Shown one piece after another: positions 36,070 through 45,317 of a stretch of 64,000 nucleotides of DNA. The DNA comes from MGBC120314 sp051877855 (GTDB taxonomy: Bacteria; Bacillota; Clostridia; Lachnospirales; Lachnospiraceae), in NCBI GenBank assembly GCA_051877855.1, contig JBJEJH010000061.1:62001-126000 (forward strand), read 5' to 3'. The position numbers and the translations under genes were made by a program. The notes below the pieces were generated by a model, which was not told where the DNA came from, did not search any database, and saw only the letters and a program-made list of their open reading frames with translations. Position 1 is the first letter of the stretch. Each line of letters opens with the position of its first letter.

Positions 36070-37014
36070 TTAACGCTCAGCTCTCATTGGGTTATTCAGG
36101 AAATCCTCATAGCTTAAACGAATTCCATCCTCAAGCTCGGTCTTGTATTTCCATCCTAACTTCTCTGCCTTACTCACATCAAGAAGCTTTCTTGGTGTTC
36201 CGTTTGGCTTCGTTACATCCCACTTGATTTCACCTTCAAAACCTACAACCTTTGCCACAAGCTCGGTAAGTTCCTTAATTGTAACCTCTTTACCTGTACC
36301 CGCATTAACGGTTTCATCTCCGCTGTAATTATTCATTAAAAATACGCAAAGGTTTGCAAGATCATCCACATAAAGGAACTCGCGAAGGGGTGTTCCATCG
36401 CCCCAGCAGGTTACTTCACCAAGACCGTTGACCTTGGCCTCGTGGAAACGGCGGATCAATGCCGGAAGAACGTGACTATGGGTTGGATGATAATTATCAT
36501 TCGGTCCATAGAGGTTTGTTGGCATAACACTGATATAATCCGTTCCATACTGGCGGTTTAAGAATTCACAATACTTAAGACCGGAAATCTTGGCCAGGGC
36601 ATAGGCCTCATTGGTCTTCTCAAGTTCTGAGGTAAGAAGGCAATCTTCCTTCATCGGCTGTGGTGCCATACGAGGATAAATACATGAAGATCCAAGGAAT
36701 TCCAATTTCTTACAACCATTTTGCCATGCAGAATGAATTACATTCATCTCAAGGATCATATTGTCATACATAAAATCCGCCAGCGCACTCTGGTTCGCCA
36801 CAATGCCGCCTACCTTGGCTGCTGCCAGAAATACGTATTCCGGCTTTTCCTCAGCAAAGAACTTTTCCACATCATCCTGACGGCACAGATTCAACTCACT
36901 GTGGGTTCTTGTGATGATATTGGTATAACCCTGGCGCTCTAACTCCCTTACAATGGCAGAACCCACCATTCCCCGGTGTCCCGCAACATATATTTTTGCA
37001 TTTTTCTCCATCAT
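36070..37014 (-). CDS. fcl: GDP-L-fucose synthase
   Basis: NADPH-dependent 3,5-epimerase/4-reductase that turns GDP-4-keto-6-deoxy-mannose into GDP-L-fucose. The 314-residue SDR protein has the Rossmann motif GHRGMVGSAIVRELE near residue 11, the Ser in LGSSCIYPRMAPQP and the Tyr-Lys pair in AYALAKISG. It follows gmd by 46 nt and gives the locus its fucose donor. Confidence 0.95.
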   Translation of the reverse strand: MMEKNAKIYVAGHRGMVGSAIVRELERQGYTNIITRTHSELNLCRQDDVEKFFAEEKPEYVFLAAAKVGGIVANQSALADFMYDNMILEMNVIHSAWQNGCKKLEFLGSSCIYPRMAPQPMKEDCLLTSELEKTNEAYALAKISGLKYCEFLNRQYGTDYISVMPTNLYGPNDNYHPTHSHVLPALIRRFHEAKVNGLGEVTCWGDGTPLREFLYVDDLANLCVFLMNNYSGDETVNAGTGKEVTIKELTELVAKVVGFEGEIKWDVTKPNGTPRKLLDVSKAEKLGWKYKTELEDGIRLSYEDFLNNPMRAER

Positions 37015-37060
37015 GATAACTTACCTCTATTTCATATAACTTCATTCACCTAGTGCCCGA

Positions 37061-38107
37061 CTACGCCTGCATTGCAGCCTTTTCAGCCTTCGCCAGCTTA
37101 CGATCATGTTCTGCCATGATTCTTACTAATTCCTCATAGCTTGTCTTCTGCGGATTCCATCCAAGTACCGTCTTCGCCTTGGTTGGATCTCCCCAGAGAT
37201 TATCTACATCCGTCGGTCTGAACCACTGTGGATTAACGCATACAAGCATCTTACCGGTTGCCACGTCATATCCCTTCTCATCGATTCCTGTACCTTCCCA
37301 GCGGAGTGTAATTCCATTGGCTGCGAACGCCTTCTCCGTAAAATCACGCACGGTATGCTGTACACCTGTAGCAATAACGAAATCTTCCGGTGTATCATGC
37401 TGTAAGATCATCCACATACACTCAACATAATCCTTGGCATATCCCCAGTCACGGAGTGAATCCATATTTCCTAACTCCAGATGATCCTGAATTCCCTCTG
37501 CAATTCGTCCTGCTGCCAAAGTAATCTTTCTTGTTACAAAATTCTCACCACGGCGCTCTGATTCGTGGTTAAATAAGATACCGTTAACGGCGAACATTCC
37601 GTATGCCTCGCGGTATTCCTTCGTGATCCAGAAACCATACTGCTTCGCTACTGCGTATGGGCTGTATGGATGGAATGGTGTGGTCTCCTTCTGTGGAACT
37701 TCCTCTACCTTTCCGTATAATTCTGAAGTGGATGCCTGATAAATCTTGGTCTTCTTGGTAAGTCCAAGAATTCTTACCGCCTCTAAGATACGAAGAACAC
37801 CGATGGCATCCACATCCCCGGAATACTCAGGGACATCAAAGGATACCTGAACATGGCTCTGTGCCGCAAGATTATAGATTTCATCCGGCTGTACCAGACC
37901 AATGATACGAATAATTGAAGAGGAATCAGACAAATCTCCGTCATGCAATGTAATTGCATTCTTTGCAATCAGATGATCGATTCTTGCTGTATTTGAAATC
38001 GATGCTCTTCTGGTAATACCGTGAACCTCATATCCCTTCTCCAATAAAAACTCTGCAAGATAGGATCCATCCTGCCCTGTAATACCTGTGATTAATGCTT
38101 TCTTCAT
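37061..38107 (-). CDS. gmd: GDP-mannose 4,6-dehydratase
   Basis: First committed step to GDP-fucose: GDP-D-mannose to GDP-4-keto-6-deoxy-D-mannose. The 348-residue SDR enzyme has TGITGQDGSYLAEFLLEKG at residues 7-25, the active Thr-Glu in STSELYGKV, and YAVAKQYG. Mannose-supply genes are not in the window. It precedes fcl in the same operon. Confidence 0.96.
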   Translation of the reverse strand: MKKALITGITGQDGSYLAEFLLEKGYEVHGITRRASISNTARIDHLIAKNAITLHDGDLSDSSSIIRIIGLVQPDEIYNLAAQSHVQVSFDVPEYSGDVDAIGVLRILEAVRILGLTKKTKIYQASTSELYGKVEEVPQKETTPFHPYSPYAVAKQYGFWITKEYREAYGMFAVNGILFNHESERRGENFVTRKITLAAGRIAEGIQDHLELGNMDSLRDWGYAKDYVECMWMILQHDTPEDFVIATGVQHTVRDFTEKAFAANGITLRWEGTGIDEKGYDVATGKMLVCVNPQWFRPTDVDNLWGDPTKAKTVLGWNPQKTSYEELVRIMAEHDRKLAKAEKAAMQA

Positions 38108-38121
38108 TCTACTGTTCTCCC

Positions 38122-39462
38122 TTATCTAAAATCATATTTGCTTGTTACTTCGTTGGTTGTCGGCGCCGTATACAGAATGATTACCATGTCCGGCTCTACC
38201 TGACTAATATAACTTTCTATGCTTCCCGTAAATCCTTCCGGTGTTACTGCATACAGTTTTTCAATTCCAAGTGACATATAGGTGATAACCGGTCCTGCAA
38301 AAGATTCGCGCAAAAGCAGAATCGACTTTTCATTATTTTTCTTCTCTAAATAATTGGTTACCTCTGTTATCGGTGGTTTAGAATATGCAAATGCATCGTA
38401 TGCCCCATGATATACCGTGGAACGCCTTTCAAATGCAACCGGATTAATCATGGTCTCAAGAAATGTTCCGGTCTTATCCATGTTCAGATTCGGAATCTTC
38501 ATATTCAGACTGGTTTCAAACTTCGGTATCAGAACACTGATATCATCATATGGCGCATTTACCAGCGTCACACCTCTTCCTACAGTTCCCTGAACCCAAT
38601 TCTCATAAACCTTCTTTTCATAATTATCCACACAGAAGACTTCCTTGTCAAACCGGAAATCATACCGGGCATTTAACTTGTCTGCAATGACACCTGTTGC
38701 CCAAAATGCTGTTTCAATATTCCAGTGATTATCCGTTACAAAAAATCCGTCATAGCAGTTCATTCCTGCGTTATGCATTTCCTCCCGCAGATCCAGCACA
38801 TCAATGCCTTCCTTGCAAAGACCATCAAGCAGGTTATCTGCCAACTGATTTTCATAACTTAATCCGTATTTTTCCACATATTCTGTGTCGTATTTATCTT
38901 CCTTAATCGGGGACTGAACATACATGAATTCAATTCCGGATTCCGCCAGATAATCCCGTAGTGCCGCAACACTGGAAACCAGTTCTGAAGTATCCAGTTC
39001 TTCATCTGAAAATTCCTGATAAAATGGACTTCTCACGATAAGTCCATTATTTTCCACCCTTAGATAAACATTATTCGTATCCACCATACGGTTGTCAATC
39101 AAACGGTCAAACAGACCACTTGGCACCTTGACATATTCCTTAAACGGCAGATAGTCGTTACTGTACATGTCAATAACGTTCATCAAATTTCTGGCCTTTG
39201 CCAGCAATGAATTCCTGACCGTACCGGACTCTTCCTGTACTTCCTGCTCCTCACCAAACGGATATAGTGCCTCCCAGTCAATGCTGACCATTCCGTCACT
39301 GCCTCCGGTTACCGACATGTCCGTAATAAAATTATCCATGTGAAACATCTCAATAAGAACATTTTTTATTACAAACTGCCCTATGATCAATAACAGAAAC
39401 ATTGCAATGGTCACCAGAAAAACACTAACGGTTATTCTTCTACAGACTTTTTCACAGTTCAT
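38122..39462 (-). CDS. DHHW-like membrane-anchored protein (AlgJ/AlgX type)
   Basis: A 446-residue protein with an N-terminal membrane segment (about residues 10-33) and an extracytoplasmic domain. The motif DNHWNIETAFWATG (DNHW instead of DHHW) and LLLRESFAGPVITYM match the SGNH-like fold of the family. GAGGAGTAATGA overlaps the VOC stop. With VOC, MBOAT, FkbH and ACP it forms a likely acyl-transfer set. A paralogue lies at 19218-20414. Confidence 0.8.
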   Translation of the reverse strand: MNCEKVCRRITVSVFLVTIAMFLLLIIGQFVIKNVLIEMFHMDNFITDMSVTGGSDGMVSIDWEALYPFGEEQEVQEESGTVRNSLLAKARNLMNVIDMYSNDYLPFKEYVKVPSGLFDRLIDNRMVDTNNVYLRVENNGLIVRSPFYQEFSDEELDTSELVSSVAALRDYLAESGIEFMYVQSPIKEDKYDTEYVEKYGLSYENQLADNLLDGLCKEGIDVLDLREEMHNAGMNCYDGFFVTDNHWNIETAFWATGVIADKLNARYDFRFDKEVFCVDNYEKKVYENWVQGTVGRGVTLVNAPYDDISVLIPKFETSLNMKIPNLNMDKTGTFLETMINPVAFERRSTVYHGAYDAFAYSKPPITEVTNYLEKKNNEKSILLLRESFAGPVITYMSLGIEKLYAVTPEGFTGSIESYISQVEPDMVIILYTAPTTNEVTSKYDFR

Positions 39463-39465
39463 TCA

Positions 39466-39855
39466 TTACTCCTCTTCGACAATCTCAATCAATCCTATAC
39501 TTCCGTTCATCATGAACACTACCCGACGTCCGTCAATTGCCGGAGCCTCTTTGGGCTCTCCCATCTGAACATACCCCTTTTGTGTAAGTTCCTCCACATC
39601 TTTTTCCAGATTGCTACTAATATAACACAAATGATATGGCGAATTTTTATACTTCTTAATTAGTCCGGAAACCGTAGATTCCTCACAATAAGGGCTGATT
39701 AACTCAACACAATACCCATTATTATCCATAAAACAGATATCAATTCCACGGGATTCATCCCTTACAACTTTTCCTTCCTCAAACCCCAGCTTTAAAAACT
39801 CTATCATTGCTTCATCCATATTTTTAACAAGATATCCAATATGATGAACTTTCAT
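39466..39855 (-). CDS. VOC family protein (glyoxalase/methylmalonyl-CoA epimerase-like)
   Basis: A 129-residue VOC protein with all four expected metal ligands by pattern: His5 (VHHIGYLV), Glu51 (YCVELI), His75 (PYHLCY) and Glu124 (GLIEIVE). Enzymes of this type epimerise or isomerise small acyl-CoA or thioester substrates. It sits between MBOAT and DHHW genes, so a role in making or correcting the acyl group on the carrier is plausible. No direct evidence. Confidence 0.88.
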   Translation of the reverse strand: MKVHHIGYLVKNMDEAMIEFLKLGFEEGKVVRDESRGIDICFMDNNGYCVELISPYCEESTVSGLIKKYKNSPYHLCYISSNLEKDVEELTQKGYVQMGEPKEAPAIDGRRVVFMMNGSIGLIEIVEEE

Positions 39856-39873
39856 TATTCTTCCTCTTTTCTG

Positions 39874-41358
39874 CTAAAAGTTAAAATAAACAAACGGATT
39901 ATAAGTACCGCGTACCAGATAACTGATACTTATCAATAAAACACAAATGAGAAATACCGTTTCAAGTACATTCACTACCTTCCCATTGATCTTAGATTTC
40001 TTCAACAGACCAATTACAGGGAAACTTCCAATGATACCAATTAAAAATAAAATTCTGTAATTCCATAAATAGAATCCGGCATATCCTGAATCAGCGACTG
40101 CACCCTGACCTAACAGTACCCCATAATAACGAACCGCCTGTGTCAGATCATCTGCCCGAAAGAGGATATCACCAATTCCAACCAGAATCAACGTCCGGAT
40201 TACTCTCAATACCGCAGCTACTTTATTGGTGCTTAAATGATACTTCTCATCGGTGGCTTTTATCCTGTTCTTAAAAATAATCGGGAGAATCACAAAGGTA
40301 CCATGATAAATACCAAACAAAATAAAGGACCAATCCGCTCCATGCCAGACACCTGTCAAAATCCACACAATTGCAGTGGCGATCACAGTCACTATGGTTT
40401 TGGAAGCATTTTTTCCCCATTTTTTCTTCGTATAGTCTCTTAGTTTATTCATCCATTCCGTACGCATAACCGGGTACATCACATAATCTCTGAACCATGT
40501 ACCGAGGGAAATATGCCATCTTCTCCAATATTCCGTAATGGATTGCGATAAGTACGGATAATCAAAGTTTTCGTCAAATCGGAAGCCAAACATACGTCCA
40601 AGACCGATTGCCATATCCGAATATCCGGAGAAATCAAAATAAAGCTGAATCATATAGGCAAGGATTCCCACATATGCCATTGCCACGGAAAGTTGGTTAT
40701 CTGCACATAACTCAAATGCTTTATCCGCCACTATGGCAATATTATTGGAAATAATTACTTTCTTTCCCAAACCATAGATAAAACGATAAACACCCTCGGC
40801 GACATCATCAAGAGTTTCGTTTCTTGTTTCAATGTCCTCACTTACAATACTGTATCTTACAATAGGTCCCGCCACAAGCTGTGGGAACATGGAAATATAT
40901 AATGCAACATTCAACAAGCTCTTCTGTGCCTTACAGCTTTCATAATAAACGTCATACACATAGGACATCATTTCAAAAATGAAAAAAGAAATACCGATAG
41001 GCAATGCAATATTCACTACAATATCATCATTATTTAATAAAATGCCAAGATTTTGGGTTACAAATGACAGATATTTAAATATAAATAACAGACCAAGATT
41101 ACATACTGCAAGGAACAGCATATAATTTCTTCTTTCTTTTCCTTCTTTCTGCTCCATTGTGATGCATAATTTCCAATTAAGCACAATAAAAACGCACATG
41201 ACGAATACAAATACAGGTTCGCCCCATGCATAAAACAGTAAACTGGCAATTAATAAAACAACATTCCGATATTTTCTACCCTTGAATACCGGATTATAAT
41301 AGAACAGTAACACAAGGGGCAGAAACAGGAACATAAAAATTGTCGACGAAAATACCAT
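39874..41358 (-). CDS. MBOAT family O-acyltransferase (polysaccharide locus)
   Basis: A 494-residue, polytopic AlgI/DltB-type enzyme; YWRRWHISLGTWFRDYVMYP and TGVWHGADWSFILFGIYHG (catalytic His) are intact. It is first in the MBOAT-VOC-DHHW-gmd-fcl-MBL-fkbH-acp run. If the ACP is the donor, it would work as DltB does with DltC; if it is not, an acetyl donor is the default. A paralogue of the gene at 20446-21876. Confidence 0.93.
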   Translation of the reverse strand: MVFSSTIFMFLFLPLVLLFYYNPVFKGRKYRNVVLLIASLLFYAWGEPVFVFVMCVFIVLNWKLCITMEQKEGKERRNYMLFLAVCNLGLLFIFKYLSFVTQNLGILLNNDDIVVNIALPIGISFFIFEMMSYVYDVYYESCKAQKSLLNVALYISMFPQLVAGPIVRYSIVSEDIETRNETLDDVAEGVYRFIYGLGKKVIISNNIAIVADKAFELCADNQLSVAMAYVGILAYMIQLYFDFSGYSDMAIGLGRMFGFRFDENFDYPYLSQSITEYWRRWHISLGTWFRDYVMYPVMRTEWMNKLRDYTKKKWGKNASKTIVTVIATAIVWILTGVWHGADWSFILFGIYHGTFVILPIIFKNRIKATDEKYHLSTNKVAAVLRVIRTLILVGIGDILFRADDLTQAVRYYGVLLGQGAVADSGYAGFYLWNYRILFLIGIIGSFPVIGLLKKSKINGKVVNVLETVFLICVLLISISYLVRGTYNPFVYFNF

Positions 41359-41430
41359 ACCTTACCTTTCTAAACGTACATGCAATTCAATATTACACTA
41401 GTATACACCAGGGATACCCTTTTTTCAAAC

Positions 41431-42363
41431 CTATTTTCTTTCCTTGGCAATATAAATAGGTCTGTTCTTAGTCTCAAGATAGGTTTTGGCCAGATACTGA
41501 CCTAAAATACCTATACAGAATAACTGAATTCCTCCTAAAAGTACGATAATACACACCATGGATGGCCATCCAAAGGCTGAACCACCAAAAAGCAATTGTC
41601 TTACAACTACAAAAACTATTGCAATTGCAGATACAATACACATAAGCACTCCCATCCAGGATGCAATCATTAATGGCATTGTAGAAAAACCGACAATCCC
41701 TTCCAGAGAGTATTTGAATAATTTCCAGAAATTCCATTTGGTCTCCCCGGCAACACGCTCCGTGTTCTCATATTCAAGCCATTTCGTTTTAAAACCTACC
41801 CAGCCAAATATTCCCTTGGTGAAACGGTTATATTCAGACATTGAGAGAATGGCATCTACCATCACCCTCTTCATCAGACGGTAATCCCTTGCCCCGTCCA
41901 CAAGATCAATATCTGATATTTTATTCATAATTTTATAAAACGCCCGCGCAAACATGGACCGTATCGGTGGTTCACCCTTCCTTGTAACCCTTCTTGTTGC
42001 AACACTGTCATATCCTTCCTCCGTGATTACAGTGTACATTTCCATAAGAAGTGCAGGCGGATCCTGAAGATCTGCATCCATCAAAACCGCATAGTCTCCC
42101 TTTGCAGCTTCCAGTCCGGCATAGATTGCCGACTCTTTCCCAAAATTCCTGCTGAAAGATATATAATGAACTCTCTCATCACCCTTTGCATAGGTTTTGA
42201 TGGTATCTAATGTTGCGTCTGTGGATCCATCATCTACAAAAATGAACTCCATTTCTACATCTTTCTTCTTAAAATCTGTCGCAATCGTACAGATTTCTTT
42301 ATAAAAATATGGTAACGCCTCCTGCTCATTAAGGCACGGAACAACTACAGAAATCAGCTCCAT
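41431..42363 (-). CDS. GT2 polyprenyl-phosphate sugar synthase, GtrB/DPM-like with two C-terminal TM helices
   Basis: A 310-residue membrane GT2. VVVPCLNEQEALPYF starts the GT-A fold, DDGSTDAT and DADLQDPP (DXD-like) follow, and two membrane helices occupy the last 80 residues. This is the GtrB/undecaprenyl-phosphate glucose synthase layout, making a polyprenyl-linked monosaccharide for a GT-C or flippase. It sits between an acyltransferase gene and the MBOAT. Confidence 0.9.
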   Translation of the reverse strand: MELISVVVPCLNEQEALPYFYKEICTIATDFKKKDVEMEFIFVDDGSTDATLDTIKTYAKGDERVHYISFSRNFGKESAIYAGLEAAKGDYAVLMDADLQDPPALLMEMYTVITEEGYDSVATRRVTRKGEPPIRSMFARAFYKIMNKISDIDLVDGARDYRLMKRVMVDAILSMSEYNRFTKGIFGWVGFKTKWLEYENTERVAGETKWNFWKLFKYSLEGIVGFSTMPLMIASWMGVLMCIVSAIAIVFVVVRQLLFGGSAFGWPSMVCIIVLLGGIQLFCIGILGQYLAKTYLETKNRPIYIAKERK

Positions 42364-42372
42364 CTGTACTTT

Positions 42373-43431
42373 TCACTCCTTTATCTTATTTTTAACAAAA
42401 TCCAGCATCCGATCAAAAGATATGCATATTAAAATGGTTATCACAAATAATACTGTCCAGTATACCCAATACCAGATACATTCCCTGCTAAATTCAAACT
42501 GCATCTTAAAAATATAATAAATCTTAGACAAATATTTTATAATCACAATATGCAATGCCATGATACTGTAAGTATGTTTTCCAAGCAAAATAAAAATTCT
42601 GCTCCATCGGAATTTCTCGACATATCTGCATATCCACAAAAAAATCAAAACCCCGAAAGATGCCGCAGCCAGAAACCACAGTGCACCTACAATTCCGTGA
42701 TATCCAAATTCCCTGATGGACATATTAATCGATTGCGCCATTTGTGTAACCAGACAATATACCAATGCCGCAAGACTGACCGGGATAATCCCGAACTTCT
42801 TTGGATCCCCATTACCAAAATACTGAATCTGTCCAAGTTTTGCCCCCATAAGCATGAATAATGCAACTGCCGATGCCGTGTCAATACTCCATGGAAGAAG
42901 ATATGGACAATAGGTAAAGAGTGCCGTAATAGCAATCAGCACTACCGTAATAACCATCATATCCTTTTTATTTTTTAAAAACCGGTCTACCAGAAGATAA
43001 AAAATCACACAACCGGACGCCATGGCCGTAATAAACCATAGTGGTCCGTTACTTAACAGAAGAAAATAAACATTATCCCCTGTCATATCTGCATACAAAG
43101 CCGCTCTGGAGTATAATGCCCCTAAAAGCGGCATAATAATATTTTCTCCGGTAAGCTCGTGTTTAATCATGTTTACCAGAATGTGCTCCGCATACAAAAG
43201 GAGTGTATATCCGGCGTAAGGTAGCAACAACTGCTTCAATTTACGCTTAATATTTTCCGCCGGGGTTCGTCCCTCCCTGTATACATAACCTGATACAAAA
43301 AAGAACAAAGGCATATAAAATGCCACAAACGCATTTCCAAATATCGGAAATCCGCAACTGTGGGAATATAATACCAGAATGATTCCTATTCCTTTTGCTA
43401 TATCCAGAAAATCAAGTCTCTTTTTTTCCAT
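42373..43431 (-). CDS. Acyltransferase-3 family membrane protein (1)
   Basis: A 352-residue protein with about ten membrane helices. RLDFLDIAKGIGIILVLYSH, with the His at its end, is the acyltransferase-3 signature; FYMPLFFFVSGYVYR follows. It moves acetyl or other short acyl groups onto a sugar at the outer face. First of four in this operon. GGGGAAAGT lies directly before the ATG. Confidence 0.9.
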   Translation of the reverse strand: MEKKRLDFLDIAKGIGIILVLYSHSCGFPIFGNAFVAFYMPLFFFVSGYVYREGRTPAENIKRKLKQLLLPYAGYTLLLYAEHILVNMIKHELTGENIIMPLLGALYSRAALYADMTGDNVYFLLLSNGPLWFITAMASGCVIFYLLVDRFLKNKKDMMVITVVLIAITALFTYCPYLLPWSIDTASAVALFMLMGAKLGQIQYFGNGDPKKFGIIPVSLAALVYCLVTQMAQSINMSIREFGYHGIVGALWFLAAASFGVLIFLWICRYVEKFRWSRIFILLGKHTYSIMALHIVIIKYLSKIYYIFKMQFEFSRECIWYWVYWTVLFVITILICISFDRMLDFVKNKIKE

Positions 43432-43455
43432 ACTTTCCCCAAAATCCTACAACCA

Positions 43456-44286
43456 CTATTTACCGAGAAATATCTTGATATATGGTGTAATAGAACGCAC
43501 CAAAGCTACATCCCATCCAAAATTCTTGCGAAGATACCAATACCAGTCCTTAAACGGAAGCCCTTTAGCTCCCTCTTTTAATCTAAGCCTCTTTCCAACA
43601 GGAAGTTTCGGATCCTGCCATGTTCCCTCCGTCGGATTGTCATTACAGGTTCCGACGAACCGCTCATACACGTTTATTATAAATCCAAGACGCTTAATTG
43701 TAAATCCGTAGTCAAAATCACCCATACTGTGCGAAAAATGTGGATCTGTGGAACCTGCCTTAAGAAAAATTCTTCTTGGAATGAACACACAATTGGCATT
43801 AAATGTATCACACTCCGTCTGTGGCTCCTTGGGTCCCACCGTCCGAAGTTTTAAGCTTTTCTTTCCAAGATATTTGATACCGCCATAACTTAGGGTACCA
43901 TCTGTTGCCTTAGTGGCTCCCACTAAAACCCGGTTGCCTTCGGCTCCGTCTTTGGAAAGCATCTCTGCCATCTCATCAAAAATTCCCGGTTCAAATTCTA
44001 CGTCATCATTAATCATTACATAATAGTCTGCATCGTTTAAATTCTTTAATGCATGTTCCATCCCAACGTGCATTCCGCCGTTCCAGAACAATCCGCCATC
44101 CCCCGTAATAATAACCGCATCCGGAACAATCTGTCTTACCGCATCTGCGGTTTTATCCGTGCTGTTATCATCCACGATAACAAACTGCATTGCCAGTCTG
44201 CTGTTGTTCTCCACAATGGAACGAATACATTTTGTTGTTTTCTCTCTTCGGTTATAACATGTTAAAATAATTACTGCTTTTTCCAT
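43456..44286 (-). CDS. GT2 glycosyltransferase, rhamnosyltransferase-like
   Basis: A 276-residue soluble GT2. AVIILTCYNRREKTTKCI, IVDDNSTDKT, DYYVMINDDVEFEPG (DDV as DXD) and NGGMHVGMEHAL place it with rhamnosyltransferase-type enzymes. No membrane segment. It follows an acyltransferase gene by 14 nt. Confidence 0.9.
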   Translation of the reverse strand: MEKAVIILTCYNRREKTTKCIRSIVENNSRLAMQFVIVDDNSTDKTADAVRQIVPDAVIITGDGGLFWNGGMHVGMEHALKNLNDADYYVMINDDVEFEPGIFDEMAEMLSKDGAEGNRVLVGATKATDGTLSYGGIKYLGKKSLKLRTVGPKEPQTECDTFNANCVFIPRRIFLKAGSTDPHFSHSMGDFDYGFTIKRLGFIINVYERFVGTCNDNPTEGTWQDPKLPVGKRLRLKEGAKGLPFKDWYWYLRKNFGWDVALVRSITPYIKIFLGK

Positions 44287-44300
44287 ACTGCTACCTTGTT

Positions 44301-45317
44301 TTATCTTATTTTAAATCGCTTTGTCAGAACATTCCCAGCTTTTTCTATCACGAAATTCTCTGCCCGGTCAAATAACATCTTTCTTGCCGCCTCCAAAATG
44401 CAAGCTGACAGATAAGTTAAGATGCTAATCCCAACCACAACAAAAATGTAATAGGCCTCCTCCATATATCTGCTATAAGGCAGGATTATTTCAAGAATTA
44501 ATTTAAGCGGATCCTCCAATACGTATACTGCCACTACATTGACTGCCATAACATTCACAAGCTTACTGTCGCATTTTAACTGCATCATAATAAACAACAG
44601 TAACACTGCCTGAACCATGGTAAACACACTATTATCCCTTGCAAAATAATTAGCGGGACTGCCTGTCATAAGGAACATCATATTATTTAACAGAAAGTTT
44701 ACACCAATCACTCCCAAAAGTGCTGCCACCAGTTTCCCCACCGATACTTTTTTGTCTCTATGGTATAATCCGATATACCGTCCGACCATATAAGAAAGTA
44801 TCATGTTAATGATGCCCTTACCACCATCTCCGGTCTGATCAAACCCGGCAATCGTAGGGAGCAGAAGAAAAAGTACTCCTGCCACAAGAATCAACTTTTC
44901 GAAACGGTTTTTTTCTATCTTTTCTATATATTCATTCAGAAACGGACTTAATATGCACAAACAGAAATATGCTGACAAAAACCAGTATTTATGTGATATC
45001 AACGGGATAAAACAGGATAAAATATCCTTTCCCCCCATCTGCACATTAAGATATGGGTTAAAGATTAATGCAGCACAGGATGCTACCGACCAGAAAATCA
45101 TCATAACATCCAGCTTTATGAGTTTTTTTACCTTAAGCCGAATCCCGAAGTATCCCGACAACAACACAAAACCCGTAACACCAATGTTTCCGATTACATT
45201 AACCAGAATACCTATATGTGTATTTAATTGTCCCGTGCCCGCGCCAAATGTATGCATAATGACAATCAGCAGAATACATACAATCCGGTATGCCTCAAAA
45301 TTTGACTTTCGTTCCAT
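44301..45317 (-). CDS. Acyltransferase-3 family membrane protein (2)
   Basis: A 338-residue protein; the ATG at 45317 overlaps the previous stop (TAATG) and GGGAG precedes it. NFEAYRIVCILLIVIMHTFG is the N-terminal acyltransferase-3 signature with its His, and about ten helices follow. Divergent from the first copy in sequence, so presumably a different acceptor site. Confidence 0.88.
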   Translation of the reverse strand: MERKSNFEAYRIVCILLIVIMHTFGAGTGQLNTHIGILVNVIGNIGVTGFVLLSGYFGIRLKVKKLIKLDVMMIFWSVASCAALIFNPYLNVQMGGKDILSCFIPLISHKYWFLSAYFCLCILSPFLNEYIEKIEKNRFEKLILVAGVLFLLLPTIAGFDQTGDGGKGIINMILSYMVGRYIGLYHRDKKVSVGKLVAALLGVIGVNFLLNNMMFLMTGSPANYFARDNSVFTMVQAVLLLFIMMQLKCDSKLVNVMAVNVVAVYVLEDPLKLILEIILPYSRYMEEAYYIFVVVGISILTYLSACILEAARKMLFDRAENFVIEKAGNVLTKRFKIR

